Shown piece after piece: positions 11,721 to 23,776 of a stretch of 64,000 nt of DNA. The stretch is taken from the NCBI GenBank assembly GCA_963922205.1, contig CAWUHX010000011.1, positions 1,477,749-1,541,748 on the forward strand, given 5' to 3'. The notes under the pieces were generated by a model, which had not been told where the DNA came from, made no database searches, and was given only the letters and a program-made list of their open reading frames with translations. The position numbers and the translations under genes were made by a program. Each line of letters starts with the position of its first letter. Positions within the stretch are counted from its first letter, which is position 1. Source of the DNA: Romanomermis culicivorax (lineage: Eukaryota > Nematoda > Enoplea > Mermithida > Mermithidae).

Positions 11721-12846
11721 TGTAATTGTCATCGTCATTTTGTATATCCTTTTCTAAAATCCAGCTGCTGAATTTTTTAGGATAACCTCATCACTTCACA
11801 AGTACTCTATTCTGACCATCTGGTAAGCATTTAGTTTTCAAAACCTTTTCATTTTTGTATTCTTTGATATAAGGGTTAAAATCAATTTTCTGTAGCTCTT
11901 TTTCATAAAAACGCCCTTCTATATCCTCACCTTCCAAGTGTTGAATTCCATAAAGTATATGGTTTCTAGTCTTCACAATATGTTTTAATTCAAAAACTTC
12001 TTCACTCCATAGAGGTAAATAACCTTTGTCGAACAGGCCTCTATGTTTACTAATTCGCACATAATCTCCCGTATCCATCTTAGATTTTCTAGTGTATAAG
12101 CTTTTGGGGTAGAGTCTCTGCCATATATTTTTCTCGTTAGAATAACTCACATTAATAGATTTTTCATTAATTGATCTATGAATAGAATGATTATAGTTCG
12201 AAACAACTGCCGGTAAAATATCAATCCATTTATAAGTGATAAACTCTGTAAAATATTTAATTAATTCAGTTTTTTAGGTTCTATTAAACCATTCCACTGT
12301 TGAACATTTAATGTCTTCATTCTGGGAAGCAAAAAATGTATATCATTAGCTTTTAATAATTTTTGGAAATCTTTGTTGACAAATTCTTTTCCTTTATCGC
12401 TGTGCACTCTCCAAGGGATTCAACCTCTTTTTAAAATATTTTGAAAAGCATCGCATACATTCTTAGCAGGTTTTGATTTTAATGGTTAAACCCCTGCCTA
12501 TTTACTTAAAACATCTATACATGTAAACATAAATTTATATCCATCCTTAAAATCTTCTAGAGAAGACATATCTGCCAAATCAATTTCCCATTGTTGATCC
12601 ATAGCTGTAACATAAATATGGTTACGTGAAAACTTTTTGTTGACTTCCTTATGTAAGGTATAACTATCATGTTTTGAGAGCCAATCTTTAACATTTTTAC
12701 ATGTAATTGTTTTATAGTGTTTTCTAGGTTCAACATATAATTTTTCAATACTAGAAAAAGCTGTAGGATTTCCCTGTAAATTTTTGTATAATTTTGAAAG
12801 TTAGGTGTAAATCGCTGTAGTACAAAGAAGTATACCATCTAAGTGT
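11703..12846 (-). pseudogene. Chromodomain integrase (L, fossil)
   Basis: Matches R 51112-52236: N-terminal segment with DWLSKHDSYTLHKEVNKKF, an rve catalytic region beginning WEIDLADMSSL and holding SDKGKEFVNKDFQKLL, then the C-terminal SH3-like and chromodomain part (YVRISKHRGLFDKGYLPLW, IEGRFYEKELQKI). The family inserts Polinton DNA with 6-bp duplications. It is broken, with several breaks. Confidence 0.85.
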
Positions 12847-13671
12847 TCTAACTTTTCGCCTTATTTTCTTTTCTGTCAAGTTTCCTTCATTGAACAATGA
12901 ATGGTCTTTGATATCTTCTTCTGCAACACGTGGAAATAAATCAATACCTTTCACGAGTGATCTATTCAACTGCTTGACACTACTGCTACCTGCCTGATCA
13001 TCTAATTCTTCCAGATGTGTATGGTAGGAGAGTTTCTGAGGTAGAGTGAATAACATTTTTGGTAAAGGGTTTTCTATAGCCTCTAAGGGTACATTATGTT
13101 TTCTCAAAGCATTAGCAAATTCCACTACTCCAAGGGGTTGCATAATTTTTGAATGTTAAGGCAAAAAATCATGTAAGAAATCAATAAGATGTGATCGTTC
13201 AATTAATTTTCCATCAATTAATACTTCGCCTTGCTTATTAACATTTATACTAGGATTACATCACACATGTTCCAAAAATAATGATGCTGAACATTTAAAT
13301 TGTTTAAGAATACCACTGAGTAACTTTTCATCATCATTCAACCAATTTTTTTCTTTTTGTTTCAAATAAGCACCATCATTTTCATTTTCATTATCATCAA
13401 TAACTTTTTGTTTCAAAATCACTGTAGATGGTTGAGCATTTTCATGTTCAAAAGTTAAACATTGTGAAAATAATTGCGAGTACATTTTGTATTGTTCTTC
13501 GGGTGTTAATGTATTATCCTCTAAAATGTGCTCTAATTCATCACAATACATGTCAACTTGTTTAGCTATACCTGTCTTTTCATTTGCACTCAAGGAAGAA
13601 GAAGCCTGAGAGTTATTCAACTTATTCAGAACCTCATGAGGGATAAGAGCAAATTTACTAGCAAATTTCAT
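12845..13671 (-). pseudogene. Polinton KFALIP protein, unknown function (L, fossil)
   Basis: Starts MKFASKFALIPHEVLNKL, followed by a charged linker and a conserved region with INVNKQGEVLIDGKLIE and later HNVPLEAIENPL. It is a common Polinton gene placed just before the integrase, with no assigned biochemical role. It is broken, with a few breaks. Confidence 0.75.
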
Positions 13672-13672
13672 T

Positions 13673-14025
13673 CTATAATAACTTCTCTGTAACAATAATT
13701 GCCAGTGTAGATAATAAAGCCGGTAGTACTAGAGGTAAAAATGCTCCACCACTTTGAACAATTCTTGTGCCTTTATTATGTACCTCTTTTTTCTAATTTT
13801 TTGTGTCTTGTAGCTGAAGTTCTAAGCAATAATTTATGTTTCGCCAATTTCTTTTTTAACTCTGAATTAATGGGGATATTACCGTTCAATATGTTCAAAC
13901 AAATTTCACATATACAACAGATCAAATTAGGGGGAAGAATGTTGAAGAAAAACACATCTTGGAACACAAATTGAATTTTTCAACACATTGAGCTCCTGAA
14001 TATATTGCTTTAATCTAGAAGCCAT
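13673..14025 (-). pseudogene. Basic core protein with pX/Mu-like end (L, fossil)
   Basis: Counterpart of R 49894-50247. It carries LICCICEICLNILNGNIPIN, a lysine-rich stretch and a GG-x-FLP hydrophobic end. Similar short basic proteins with this end are thought to be DNA-condensing core proteins related to adenovirus pX/Mu. It is broken. Confidence 0.7.
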
Positions 14026-14107
14026 AGAAAACAGACCATACAGTACAGAAAAATATTGCAATAATGACCAAACTTTAAATGAACATAGAAACAGTTAATG
14101 TAATACA

Positions 14108-14572
14108 TTAAGATAGGAATGAAGCTTCATTTTGTATAGTAATATTCAACTCTTCACATCTAGAAAAAGCACACAAATTATTCATATTCATAAAAAACAG
14201 TTTATGAGTTGTATCTAGCTTTAAAAAAAGATCTTCTACAAAAATAGAGCGAGGTTCAATCATATTCAATTCCATTAGTAATAATTTAGCAAACCACCAA
14301 AATTGTGTAACTTTTTTACATCCAATAAGTAAACCAGCTTCACAATGTAAATGATTGCACACCTTAGCTATGTCTTTTTAAAAAATCATGGCTTCGGGTG
14401 AGAAAGGAGTTGAAAACAAATCAGCCATTTTGCGTTTCTGCTTGTTGGTTAGTATTTTACCTCAAATAAAAATAACACTATAGTTTAATAAGTAGATGAA
14501 TAGATATAAAATTTGTTACCTTTTTACTTTATTTTCCACTGTTTTGACAAAAACTTCAAATGCCGCAGACAT
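14108..14572 (-). pseudogene. Conserved Polinton protein with MNNLCAFSR end (L, fossil)
   Basis: Two-exon gene matching R 49348-49811: a first exon encoding SAAFEVFVKTVENK, then GCKKVTQFWWFAKLLLMEL, FVEDLFLKLDTTHKLFF and MNNLCAFSR. No known domain. It is broken. Confidence 0.65.
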
Positions 14573-14606
14573 TGTAATTGTAATTGACACAAAACAAACA
14601 AACAAA

Positions 14607-14804
14607 TTATAGAAAAATGACCAACCTCTTCCAAAATTTTGACCAAAGAGATACACTGCAAAATATTTTTTCATGACTACGTAATAAGTCTACAGTATCA
14701 CTATATTGTAATCTAGTACCTTTGATGTTCAAGGTCTGAAATTTACTGGTACCCCTACAGGAAGAAAATACAGTAGGGTTGAAAATATATATTTGGAAAC
14801 ACAC
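14607..14804 (-). CDS. Short conserved protein with FNP-VFSSC motif (L)
   Basis: 65 residues starting MCFQIYIFNPTVFSSC, followed by SKFQTLNIKGTRLQYSDT. It matches R 49121-49321 across its length. No function is recognised. This copy reads open. Confidence 0.5.
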   Translation of the reverse strand: MCFQIYIFNPTVFSSCRGTSKFQTLNIKGTRLQYSDTVDLLRSHEKIFCSVSLWSKFWKRLVIFL

Positions 14805-14807
14805 TCC

Positions 14808-15012
14808 TTATTGCATAAATTCACTATCATTCTGAGGACATTGTAAAATTTTTTCTACAAAATGTAGTAAGGGTGTTATATGTAATTTATAATTTTCCCA
14901 TAAATATTCCAGATCTGTACCATTTTTTGTATTTGGTATCATATAATTGGTAACATTTACAGTTTCCATATTTTCATAGAATTGAAAAGGATATTGTATC
15001 CATACAATAAAA
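14808..15012 (-). pseudogene. Small membrane-type protein (L, fossil)
   Basis: Matches R 48855-49125. It shares QYPFQFYEN, ENYKLHITPLL and VEKILQCPQN. In R the N-terminus is a membrane span. It is broken here. Confidence 0.55.
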
Positions 15013-15171
15013 ACAGATAAAGATATAAAAATATAAATATTTTATATTATAAATATAATATAAAAAGAATTACAGTAAGACTTTTAAAAAGTGTATTTAC
15101 TGTATAACATATCGATAAATAAGAAGATCCAACTAACTTGTAAAAAGTTTTTTGTAGAAATGATCAATTAT

Positions 15172-15819
15172 TTAGCTGTATATAAAATCATGTGATAATG
15201 GTCAGGACATATATTAGATCTAAGTCGACATTTTTCTTGACATGTCAGTGTAAGATCTATTAATAAATAACCATATGGTATACTGGTAGCATCCTCATAC
15301 GCCTCTATGAAATAATTTGAAGTAGTTGGGAAAATCTGTCAACCCAATGTGCGGACTTGTAACCTATCACTAGGGTTTTTTGAAAGCACCAAATATTGAG
15401 CATTTATCCTACTCATATGCATTCCATCAAAAAATTGGGCTCTGAAGGATATGTTTAATTGATATATTCCAGTGATGTGATTCTTTAGTAAAAAGTTGAG
15501 TTAAACCTTGATCATTCTTTATCTTTTGCACCATATCATCCATAATCAATAATTTAGGAGTGCCTTTACTTTTTTGAAGTTCGTCCAAGTCAGGTGAACC
15601 TTGAATAAATTCTACATAAGCACATTCTTGAACTCATTCATTGTAATCTTCTTGCCATTCCGAATAACACCAATAAATTTTTATAGGAGCAGGGTGAATC
15701 ATTTCTTTAGGAGAAATTACAAGTTTCTTAACAAATTGTGTTTTTCCTGATTTTGTTGCAGCAGGAACTATGCAGTTAAATCAGTGTTTCCATATATAAA
15801 ACTCTTCATTATCTGACAT
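15172..15819 (-). pseudogene. FtsK/HerA-type DNA-packaging ATPase (L, fossil)
   Basis: Matches R 48139-48792: P-loop ATKSGKTQ, then KIYWCYSEWQE, FIQGSPDLDEL and a Walker B region LLIMDDMV. It is broken, with several breaks. Confidence 0.85.
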
Positions 15820-16171
15820 CTCTCTCTCTCTCTCTCTCTCTCTCTTTCACAACAACAAAAACCAGCCACTTTTTACTTGAACAATTTTTGAAATGATTTT
15901 TATTTTGAACAAATTGCTATCTATAATTATCAAAAGTTACAATAGAATAAAACACAGTACAAATGTAAAACATAAAATAAGTGATTATATAAAATAGAAT
16001 AACTTCACTGTATGAAAAAAGTATATATGGAGAAATGATGTATGAAATTACATATATATATATATATATATGTAATTATCAAGCAGGTACATAAGTAAGC
16101 AAACTATAATTAATTACTGAATTGATTAATTAATTAGACATACAAAACTGTAATGAGTGTAAGCAAAACTT
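15820..16171. other. Gene-free gap in L with simple repeats
   Basis: Holds a (CT)n run at about 15822-15845 and an (AT)n run at 16050-16071. The corresponding gap in R (47837-48138) is also AT-rich and gene-free. Confidence 0.6.
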
Positions 16172-17035
16172 TTACAATTTACAGTTAATGAACTGGCGTA
16201 GTGTTTGGACAACAACAACATTATCATCAAAGTCATGATAAGCTTCATCATTAAAAGGAGCTAAAGTATCCTTAACAATTTTACGACCAGTACTTGTAAG
16301 TAGGATACATCGAAATATGTCAATCATCTGTTTAAAGGTGTGAATATAGTTATAACCTTGAACCTCGCCTATAACATACTCAAAACAGTCAATGATAACC
16401 CCCATCTTTTCATATAAACGATCGACTGCTGGTGTATATGCATTATAATCTTTGGAATGAGGTCCCAGACAGTGATGATCCTTAATAATTCCTACCTCTT
16501 TTGGGCAATAACAATCAAAAATACACCCCATAAAGATGTTTTGTAATGCTAGCTCAGCACATATAATTATAAACAATTTTTTACCTTTTACTACTTGCTC
16601 ATCAAAAATCCATGGAATATCTAAGCCGGGGACACATAATTCGCAAATATGTTTGGTTTCAGCATCCAGCGAACTCATATCCAAAGTTGAATCCTAGTCT
16701 GGATCATTGAGGTAGTAAATGAAGAGCTTATAAACAAACAGCATTTGGGTGCTAACTGTCTTTTGATCCTCAGTAGCATCACCCCATTCTCCAGCGATTT
16801 TTGTAGCATCAGGGCCTTCTTGAACAATTTTCATAGCATCATTGCCTTTTTTTCCAACAATTTTTGTATCAGCAACATCTTTTCCAGCGATTTTTGTTGC
16901 TGAAACATCGGCATCATCATTATCATTTGTTTTGTGTTTTATTGTTGTTTGGTGTTTTACTGCTAGAGCATTGTACTCGTTTGAAATAACTGGTGATATT
17001 TCATGTATTGTGCTGGTCCAGAGCCAAAACTGCTA
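16172..17035 (-). pseudogene. Conserved Polinton protein, LDAETKHICEL domain (L, fossil)
   Basis: The C-terminal 170 residues read open (16172-16684). They start at SSLDAETKHICELCVPGLDI, continue through IPWIFDEQVVKGKKLFI and CIFDCYCPKEVGII, and end YDFDD-like and TLRQFIN. The N-terminal part, up to about 17035, is a low-complexity K/A/E-rich region. It matches R 47007-47836. No domain is recognised. The globular part is well kept, while the N-terminal region is broken and ends at the AAAG microsatellite. Confidence 0.6.
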
Positions 17036-17088
17036 AAGAAAAAACATTATATACCTTGGAAGAAAAAACAATTCAAGCTTCAAAATTG

Positions 17089-17475
<387 letters not shown>

Positions 17476-17505
17476 AAAGAAGAAAAAAGAAAGAAAAAAT
17501 TCATA

Positions 17506-17817
17506 TCAACTCACTTCTTTCAATAAACTCCATTTTGTTCCATTAAACAAATTGGTAAATTCTACTGTAACCCCATCGCTCTCGACCATCATCTCATAAC
17601 CAAAGTTGATGCCACATTGACCTCCATGGGAAAATGTCTTTTCAATAATGTTGACATTGCGACCTAATATACTGTATTTGGGTAGAATGAAGTTGAATCT
17701 CCGACTGTACATATCTTTTGTTTTGGGGTCAACATTACAAAAATAAATGGACACATATTTACCTTCAACCACTACAAATGATGCCATGTTTTCGTCTAAT
17801 GTAAACTGGTGTTCCAT
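17506..17817 (-). CDS. MEHQF protein, unknown function (L)
   Basis: 103 residues that read open. It starts MEHQFTLDENMASFVVVEG, with YVSIYF-NVDPKTKD in the middle and FSHGGQCGINFGYEM towards the end. It is alignable along its length with R 46621-46932. It is the first gene of the late block, closest to the divergent promoter region. No domain is recognised; its compact beta-rich pattern would fit a small structural or binding protein, but that is only an impression. Confidence 0.6.
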   Translation of the reverse strand: MEHQFTLDENMASFVVVEGKYVSIYFCNVDPKTKDMYSRRFNFILPKYSILGRNVNIIEKTFSHGGQCGINFGYEMMVESDGVTVEFTNLFNGTKWSLLKEVS

Positions 17818-18622
17818 TTGTTGAAAATTTGGGGAAGAAATATACTAAAGAGAGAGAGAGACAGAAACAAGTAGTTTTTGTAACAGGAAAACCAATAAAT
17901 GTATAAACTGGTCAAAAGTTTAGAGAGTAAAAGGTGGGTTATAAGCATAATAAATAGCTAAGGCTTATATCCTATGGTAGTGTGTTATTTTGATGACTAT
18001 GTAAGAGGTAGTCTTATAAGCGAAAGAAAGAAATATTCCAGCTATATGTTCTATAGTAAATGATTGTTCTAGCATACACGTATAGAATCTAGAGAAAATA
18101 AACGTGTTTGTGTGTTATAGTAATCTTCGAGATCAAAGCTTGGGAAAATAATTATGTTTGTGCATTGTAGTAATCTTCAAGGTCAAAGCTATAGAAACAG
18201 TATGGCCATGTGCGCATGAATTATAACTACCTTTAAAGCTTTTCCCCATGAAAAGAAAAGATGGTGCAACAGGGTTATGAACAGCTATTACAGTTCTTTT
18301 ATAGTATTAAGAATCAAAACAAAAATACTAGAGTTGTACAGTAAAACAGGTGTTTCAACTGGTTTCATCTGATTATATGTTAGTAAAATAAGCTAATGAA
18401 ATTATATGGGCATGTGTTCATGAGTTATAGAGGTCTTTAAAGCTTTCCCATCATAAAAAAGAAAAGTACTACAACAAGGTCGTAAATAATAATTAAATCT
18501 CTACGGTAAAATTAATAGTTTTCACTAATTTATAAAAATTTTTTCCATTATTACTGTATAGGTTTTGGTAAATAGGGCTTTTTCTAATTTTTTCTAGTTT
18601 TAGTTTGGATAATCTTTATAAT
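17818..18622. promoter_or_regulatory. Divergent promoter region with repeated boxes (L)
   Basis: Lies between the polymerase (+) and the late block (-). It holds two copies of an approximately 45-bp box (about 18211-18260 and 18418-18466: ATGARTTATA, CTTTAAAGCTTT, AAAAGAAAAG). It also has two copies of GTAATCTTC(G/A)AG(A/G)TCAAAGCT (about 18120 and 18168). The same boxes recur at the same relative places in R (45823-46620). Confidence 0.6.
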
Positions 18623-21600
18623 GAAACCTATTTAGGGGGATATTACTTCGGAAGAAGATGACATACCTATGGAAATTTTAGAAGATATTACCTCCAATGA
18701 AGATGAAATGATTGTTGATGCAGATATAGAGAATATTCCCAGGGTAAAGGGTACTGATAAGAATAGGTAAAATACCTGTTACATACTAGATAAGGTACAG
18801 ATAATGGTATACACAAACCTTATGTGTTATTTGTTCAATGCTTATCTTTTACTTTACCAGTTCTTACAGATGCTTATACATGACCTTACTTGTTCCAACC
18901 ATGACCATATGTGTTACCTTATTTGTATGGGTGAGTACAGAAAGGGAACGTGGCTACCTTACATATTACCTTGTGCATGCCTTGTCAGTACCGAATGACT
19001 TATGTGGTATGTTACCCATGCTTATCTCAACCTCATGTTGTACCTTACTAATACCTTTATATACCCTGTGTGCTACTATATAAGACAATGTGATGGCCAA
19101 ATTTATTCTTAATAAAAAAATATCTTTTGCCATAATAAAAAGCAAGGATTATAAAGAACATGTATTATGGCTAAAAAGGCTATCACCTATCTTTTACATT
19201 TCAGAACTTCCACAATTTCATAGGGAGCCTTGGATTCTTCATACAATTATCAGTCATCTGAAATGTAAAATCAATCAAATAGTCACAAAAATACAGATGT
19301 CAACACAATTTGAAAATACCTCTATCTCATTAAAGAATATGTAATTGTCTTCTATGATTTTGGATTATATTCTGTTCAACATGGCTGCCTGAAAAAAAAA
19401 TTTAAATTCAATCAACACTTACTTCTAAATTATATATTCATTAACTTGATCATCACAATTTTGTCAGTTCCAAGTTTCAGAAGCCTATCTGTAAACAAGA
19501 AAAAAAAACTGATCTGATTAAGAATGCACTCATCTAATAACAGAATACTAGAGAAGCAATATGATTTTCTTTTCCTTCACAAACTTATTACCAGGCTGGG
19601 AAAATGTGATGATATTTCAGTCTGCTAACAATAAAAAATAGGTAAAACGTCAGATAGAAAAATTCGATTTTAATAAATTTGATCCAAGCAACTGAATCGA
19701 ACTTGAACTGAAAACAAGCAATTAATAACATAACAGGACTGGTCAATGTCCACTAGCAAGCAAGAACTTTTGCAGTTCACAGCCTTCCCCACTTTCTTTT
19801 CTCCTGTCTTCATGGCAGTTTTTGAGGTAGATTCCAGTACTTAATAACCATACCTATGGACTAAAAATGATACTCTATTTATTTTCGAGACTTATTACCT
19901 ACTTGTTTACAACTTTCTATCGGAAATGATGCCTACTTTGCTCAGTAATGAACACAATATCCAATTTCTCATGAGCTCACAATAAAATTTGAAATACAAA
20001 CATAACGTGAATGTAAGAAACCTGAAAAACAAAAATCTGGAATTAATTTTTATCACAAAGGCCTTCAGCACAAGTAATCCTGCTACTCCAAAAGTTCAAA
20101 AAATGCATCAACCAGAAAAATTCTGTAACAGCACCGTATGTCATACAGCAACTCAGCATTTCATAATGTGTCTGGATCACAGAAAATCGAGCATTACTTG
20201 TATGCGGAAATTGTCAAATTGATGCCTGCCCGGCCAAATTGTTTGGTTTTTTTGATCAAAAATACCACATAATGCTTTATTATGCTGTTTCTATTAGTAC
20301 ATATTATATATTACATTAGCAGTGCTTGTAAACTATGTGACCTTATGCATGATCTATCAGTAGGACTCATGTTACCTTACCTAGGCTTAGGTATTACTTG
20401 ACTTTATCTATGACTTGCTACGACAATGTTTGTGAAATCTAAATTTTTCACATTACATTATTTGATCGTAAAGGATTGTTATGAATGTGAAATTGACTTT
20501 ATTGTGTATATTTGAGCATTACTATCTATTAATAATGAAAAAAAGGAACACAAACCATGAAATTCAAGTCTTATCGGTTCTTATCTATGACCACTTTATG
20601 TCTTACATTACCAGTACATAATTTTTAAATCATCTGACTGCTAGTATCAGATAAGACACTGATAAGGTATGTGATAACGTATGTGATACGTAACTGATGC
20701 TTATGTATTATGTTGCCTTATCTGGTTCCTTAGGAGTAGACTATCAGTACCCTTCACCCTGGCTTACCTCTGAGGAAGAAGAAGAAAAAAAAACACTTGA
20801 TAATAATAATATTTGGGATGAAGAAGGAACTATTTTAGATTATGACAATGATGAAAATGATCAATACAAAAGTTATACACTGCTCAGTTCGGATGAAGAA
20901 GAAATTTATGAACCAGTTCAAATTGGTGGTGGTGGGGTATAACAAACTCATCTTTTGTTGCCGACGATTTTTTTGAGTTAGGTCAACCCAGTACCATGAA
21001 TTTTGGGCATTTTAATGCTGAAGGTCATGAGTACTCTTTGAGATTTCGTAATACTGAAGGCATGGATGATTTAAATGCTCAACTTGCGCCAACATTTCAA
21101 TGTATACTTGAGCAAATTTCGGAGAATGTCCATGATAATGCATTTGTGGGGTTTTCCCTTGACCATCCAGATTTGACAAAAGGTCCCGTTTTGACACCTT
21201 TTAGACCAAAACAAGCTTTAACCAGAGATTTGATTGTGAACACTCTTAATGCTGATCTTCAATCAAATGAACAAATACAGATTGATAGCCATCAAGCTAG
21301 AATTTGTACAATTGTTGTAACAACACCTGTGGGTAGTGGTAAGCTAATTAAATTACTTATTTACTTACTTATTTACTTACTTACACACTTAATTGCATTT
21401 TTAACATTTTTAAAAACTTTTCCTTTTTCTTTTTGTCTATTTTCTTTTTTAATTTAAGGTATTCACAATGCTCATCAATATTTAAAACATAATGATTTCC
21501 TGAAAGACAAGTGTTGTATTATTCAAATCAACAACACCGATGATTTATGTTTTGCTAGAGCTCTAGTTGTTGCTAGAGCTTACATTCGTAAAAAAGATGG

Positions 21601-22806
21601 GAACGGTGCGTACAAATGGGAAAATATTCGAAAGTCTAGCAAGAGGAATATACTGCAAACATTGGTTGCTGAAGAATTGATGACCCAGGCAGGGTTTGCA
21701 AATCATCAAGGTTCATGCGGTTTTCATCAATGGGAAAAACTGCAAACTGTTCTACTACCTGATTATCAGATCAAAATATTTAGCAAAGAATGATTTAAGG
21801 ATTTAATATTTAGAGGTTAAAGTTTTTTTATTTTTCTGTTATTGTGTTCACAATTAGAGTTTTAAGGACCTGAAGCAGTGCATATTTTGAATATTTACCA
21901 CCAGGATAACCATTACCCAGTCATTACAAAGATGCCTGATTTTTTTTGACTGCAGCTATTTTTGTTCTTATTGCGACCTAGCCTACAATAATAAAGTGGA
22001 ACATACATGCAAAAACTTTTGTCCATTGTGTTACAATACACCCTCATGTAATCAATTTAATGCTCGAAAATGCAAAGATTGTCAGCCATATTTCAAAAAC
22101 GACAAGTGCTTTGCTGGACACAAGCCTTGTTGGACACAAGAAATGTCAAAAAACTGAGACATCTATCTATGACTGTCTCAAAGTGTGTGAGCAATGTGAT
22201 ACACTGATTCGATGAGCACATTCTAAACCTCATAATTGCCGTTATTTTGAATGCAAAACATGCAATAAGAGCATACCTAGAAAAGGTATTAGACACAGTA
22301 TAATTATTATTATGATGTTTATTCAATTTAAAATTTTTAAATTTCAGAACATTTATGTTTTATGCAACCTGTGGGTAATGAGAAATTTGAAGAGGAAGAT
22401 GTATTTGAAACAAATGACGAAGGTGTTAAGTATGACAATATATGTCTGGTTGATGATGAAACAGGAATTACTAATAAGTGTCCAATTAGTCAAAAATTTT
22501 TTTTTTATGATTTTGATACTACACAGGAAAAATTCTACAACAAATGGATCTTGGGGTTGTATTCGAACATGAGCCAAATTTATGCATTGTCCATACCATG
22601 TGTGATCAGTGTTGTCAAAGCGAAGGAGAATTTTGTTGCAATACCTGCAGTCAAGGGGAGGGTGTAATCAAAGGCTCTACATGTCTAAATGATTTCTGTG
22701 AATACCTTTTTTGGAAAAGGCATGAAAAACATTACAGCAATAGCACCCCATTCTCCTCAATTCGATGGACAATTTATAATGCAGTTTTTGTATTGAAATG
22801 GTCATC
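18623..22806 (+). pseudogene. Protein-primed DNA polymerase B, 5' part (L, interrupted fossil)
   Basis: Matches the N-terminal half of the R polymerase. It has an acidic leader with EILEDITS-type repeats (interrupted by a 2-kb element), a segment around VGFSLDHPDLTKGPV and LIVNTLNADLQSNEQIQI, then INNTDDLCFARALVVARAYI, a cysteine-rich zinc-binding region (about 21960-22290), and the start of the exonuclease domain (YDFDTTQEKF). Short introns sit at the same places as in R. Polinton-T breaks the gene at 22806, and the rest is inverted at 23777-26434. It is broken, with many breaks. Confidence 0.85.
18738..20763. mobile_element. 2-kb TIR element inside the L polymerase leader
   Basis: About 2,025 bp absent from R. 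The ends are CAGGGTAAAGGGTACTGATA and its near-complement (TATCAGTACCCTTCACCCTG). Flanking polymerase sequence reads GAGAATATT on one side and TTACCTCTGAG on the other, so the duplication is 2-3 bp. Near both ends are repeated TATGTGTTACCTTA-like stretches. No transposase is recognised, so it looks non-autonomous. A 2-3 bp duplication would fit CMC or Harbinger groups, but the superfamily is not settled. Confidence 0.7.
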
Positions 22807-23544
22807 AGTAGTATAGAGACCCCCCTTAAGCGTAAAATTGTGCCTAAACCTGTACAAAACATAGGCAAAAGACATGGCGGAAAAAACGAGCTTTAGGCAC
22901 TACACACAAAACATATCCCGCCTTCTTCCTACCACTATGATGTCATTTTTATGGTTGGAAAGAAGTATGACGTCACACCAGGGCTAGAAAGAAAAAAGTT
23001 GCTGAAACTTAGCTCACCCACATCTCTTCAAAACTTGAGATAATTTGACATATATGGTACTTTTTGAAATCAGCTCAATGAGATCTGACGATTACTACCA
23101 AACATGACCCATATGGGACAACAGCCTTAATTTTGTGTGGTACTCTACTGCTTGTGCTTTTATTATTACACACCCCTGCTGCCCGCCTGCCACCACCACC
23201 ACCCCGGTGCCTGTTGGGGGGAGGAAAGTTCGCCTAGCTAATAAAGCTGAAGCTGCCGCTCCAAGCTTTATATAGCTAGCCAAGGTAGAATAAACAATCA
23301 AAATGAGCAATAAGTCATGTGATATATCAATAGCATTTGTCTACCCATTAGCACTGACCTTTTGAGTCCGTCCCAGCATCAGGGACGAGGAGGCTGGTAC
23401 ATATGTGATGCCAAATATATCCTTTTACAGAACATACCTGCCATACATAGTATGACTTGCAGTGCCCAACTCTAGGCTGTCATTGGCTCCTCACCATGCT
23501 CCTAGCACTATTGCACTGCTGGCTTCTACCTGACGTGGTCTCTG
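22807..23544 (+). repeat. Polinton-T terminal repeat, first copy
   Basis: Begins AGTAGTATAGAGACCCCCC and shares about 600 bp with 26435-27045 (TTAAGC, GAAAAAAC-AGCTT, GGGGGGAGG, TTCGCCTAGCTAATAAAG). It is flanked by GTCATC (22801-22806), matching the complement GTCATT next to the other copy. Long terminal repeats starting AGTAGTA with a 6-bp duplication are Polinton hallmarks. Confidence 0.75.
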
Positions 23545-23776
23545 TTATGAGTAAAATCTGCAAAGAGTCTATATGCGATTAAATATTATTCTTAAGGGTG
23601 CATAGCTATAGAGTTGATTACCCGCCAAAAATTACCAAAAAGGTCTTTTATAGAAAAATGACCAGAACAAGCTGGACATAAAAAGCATGTAGAGAATTTT
23701 GAGAATTTCAAAATCTTTACATATCAAAAGAGAAAACTTTTAAATCAATGTATCATTTTTTTTTATTGCAAAAAAA
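23545..23776 (-). repeat. Remnant of the polymerase-side end of Polinton-L, inverted
   Basis: Matches R 40720-40954 (TGAGTAAAATCT, AAAAAGGTCTTTTATAG, TAAAAAGCATGTAGA). The outer part of the end is missing; the segment abuts the T terminal repeat directly. Confidence 0.65.
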
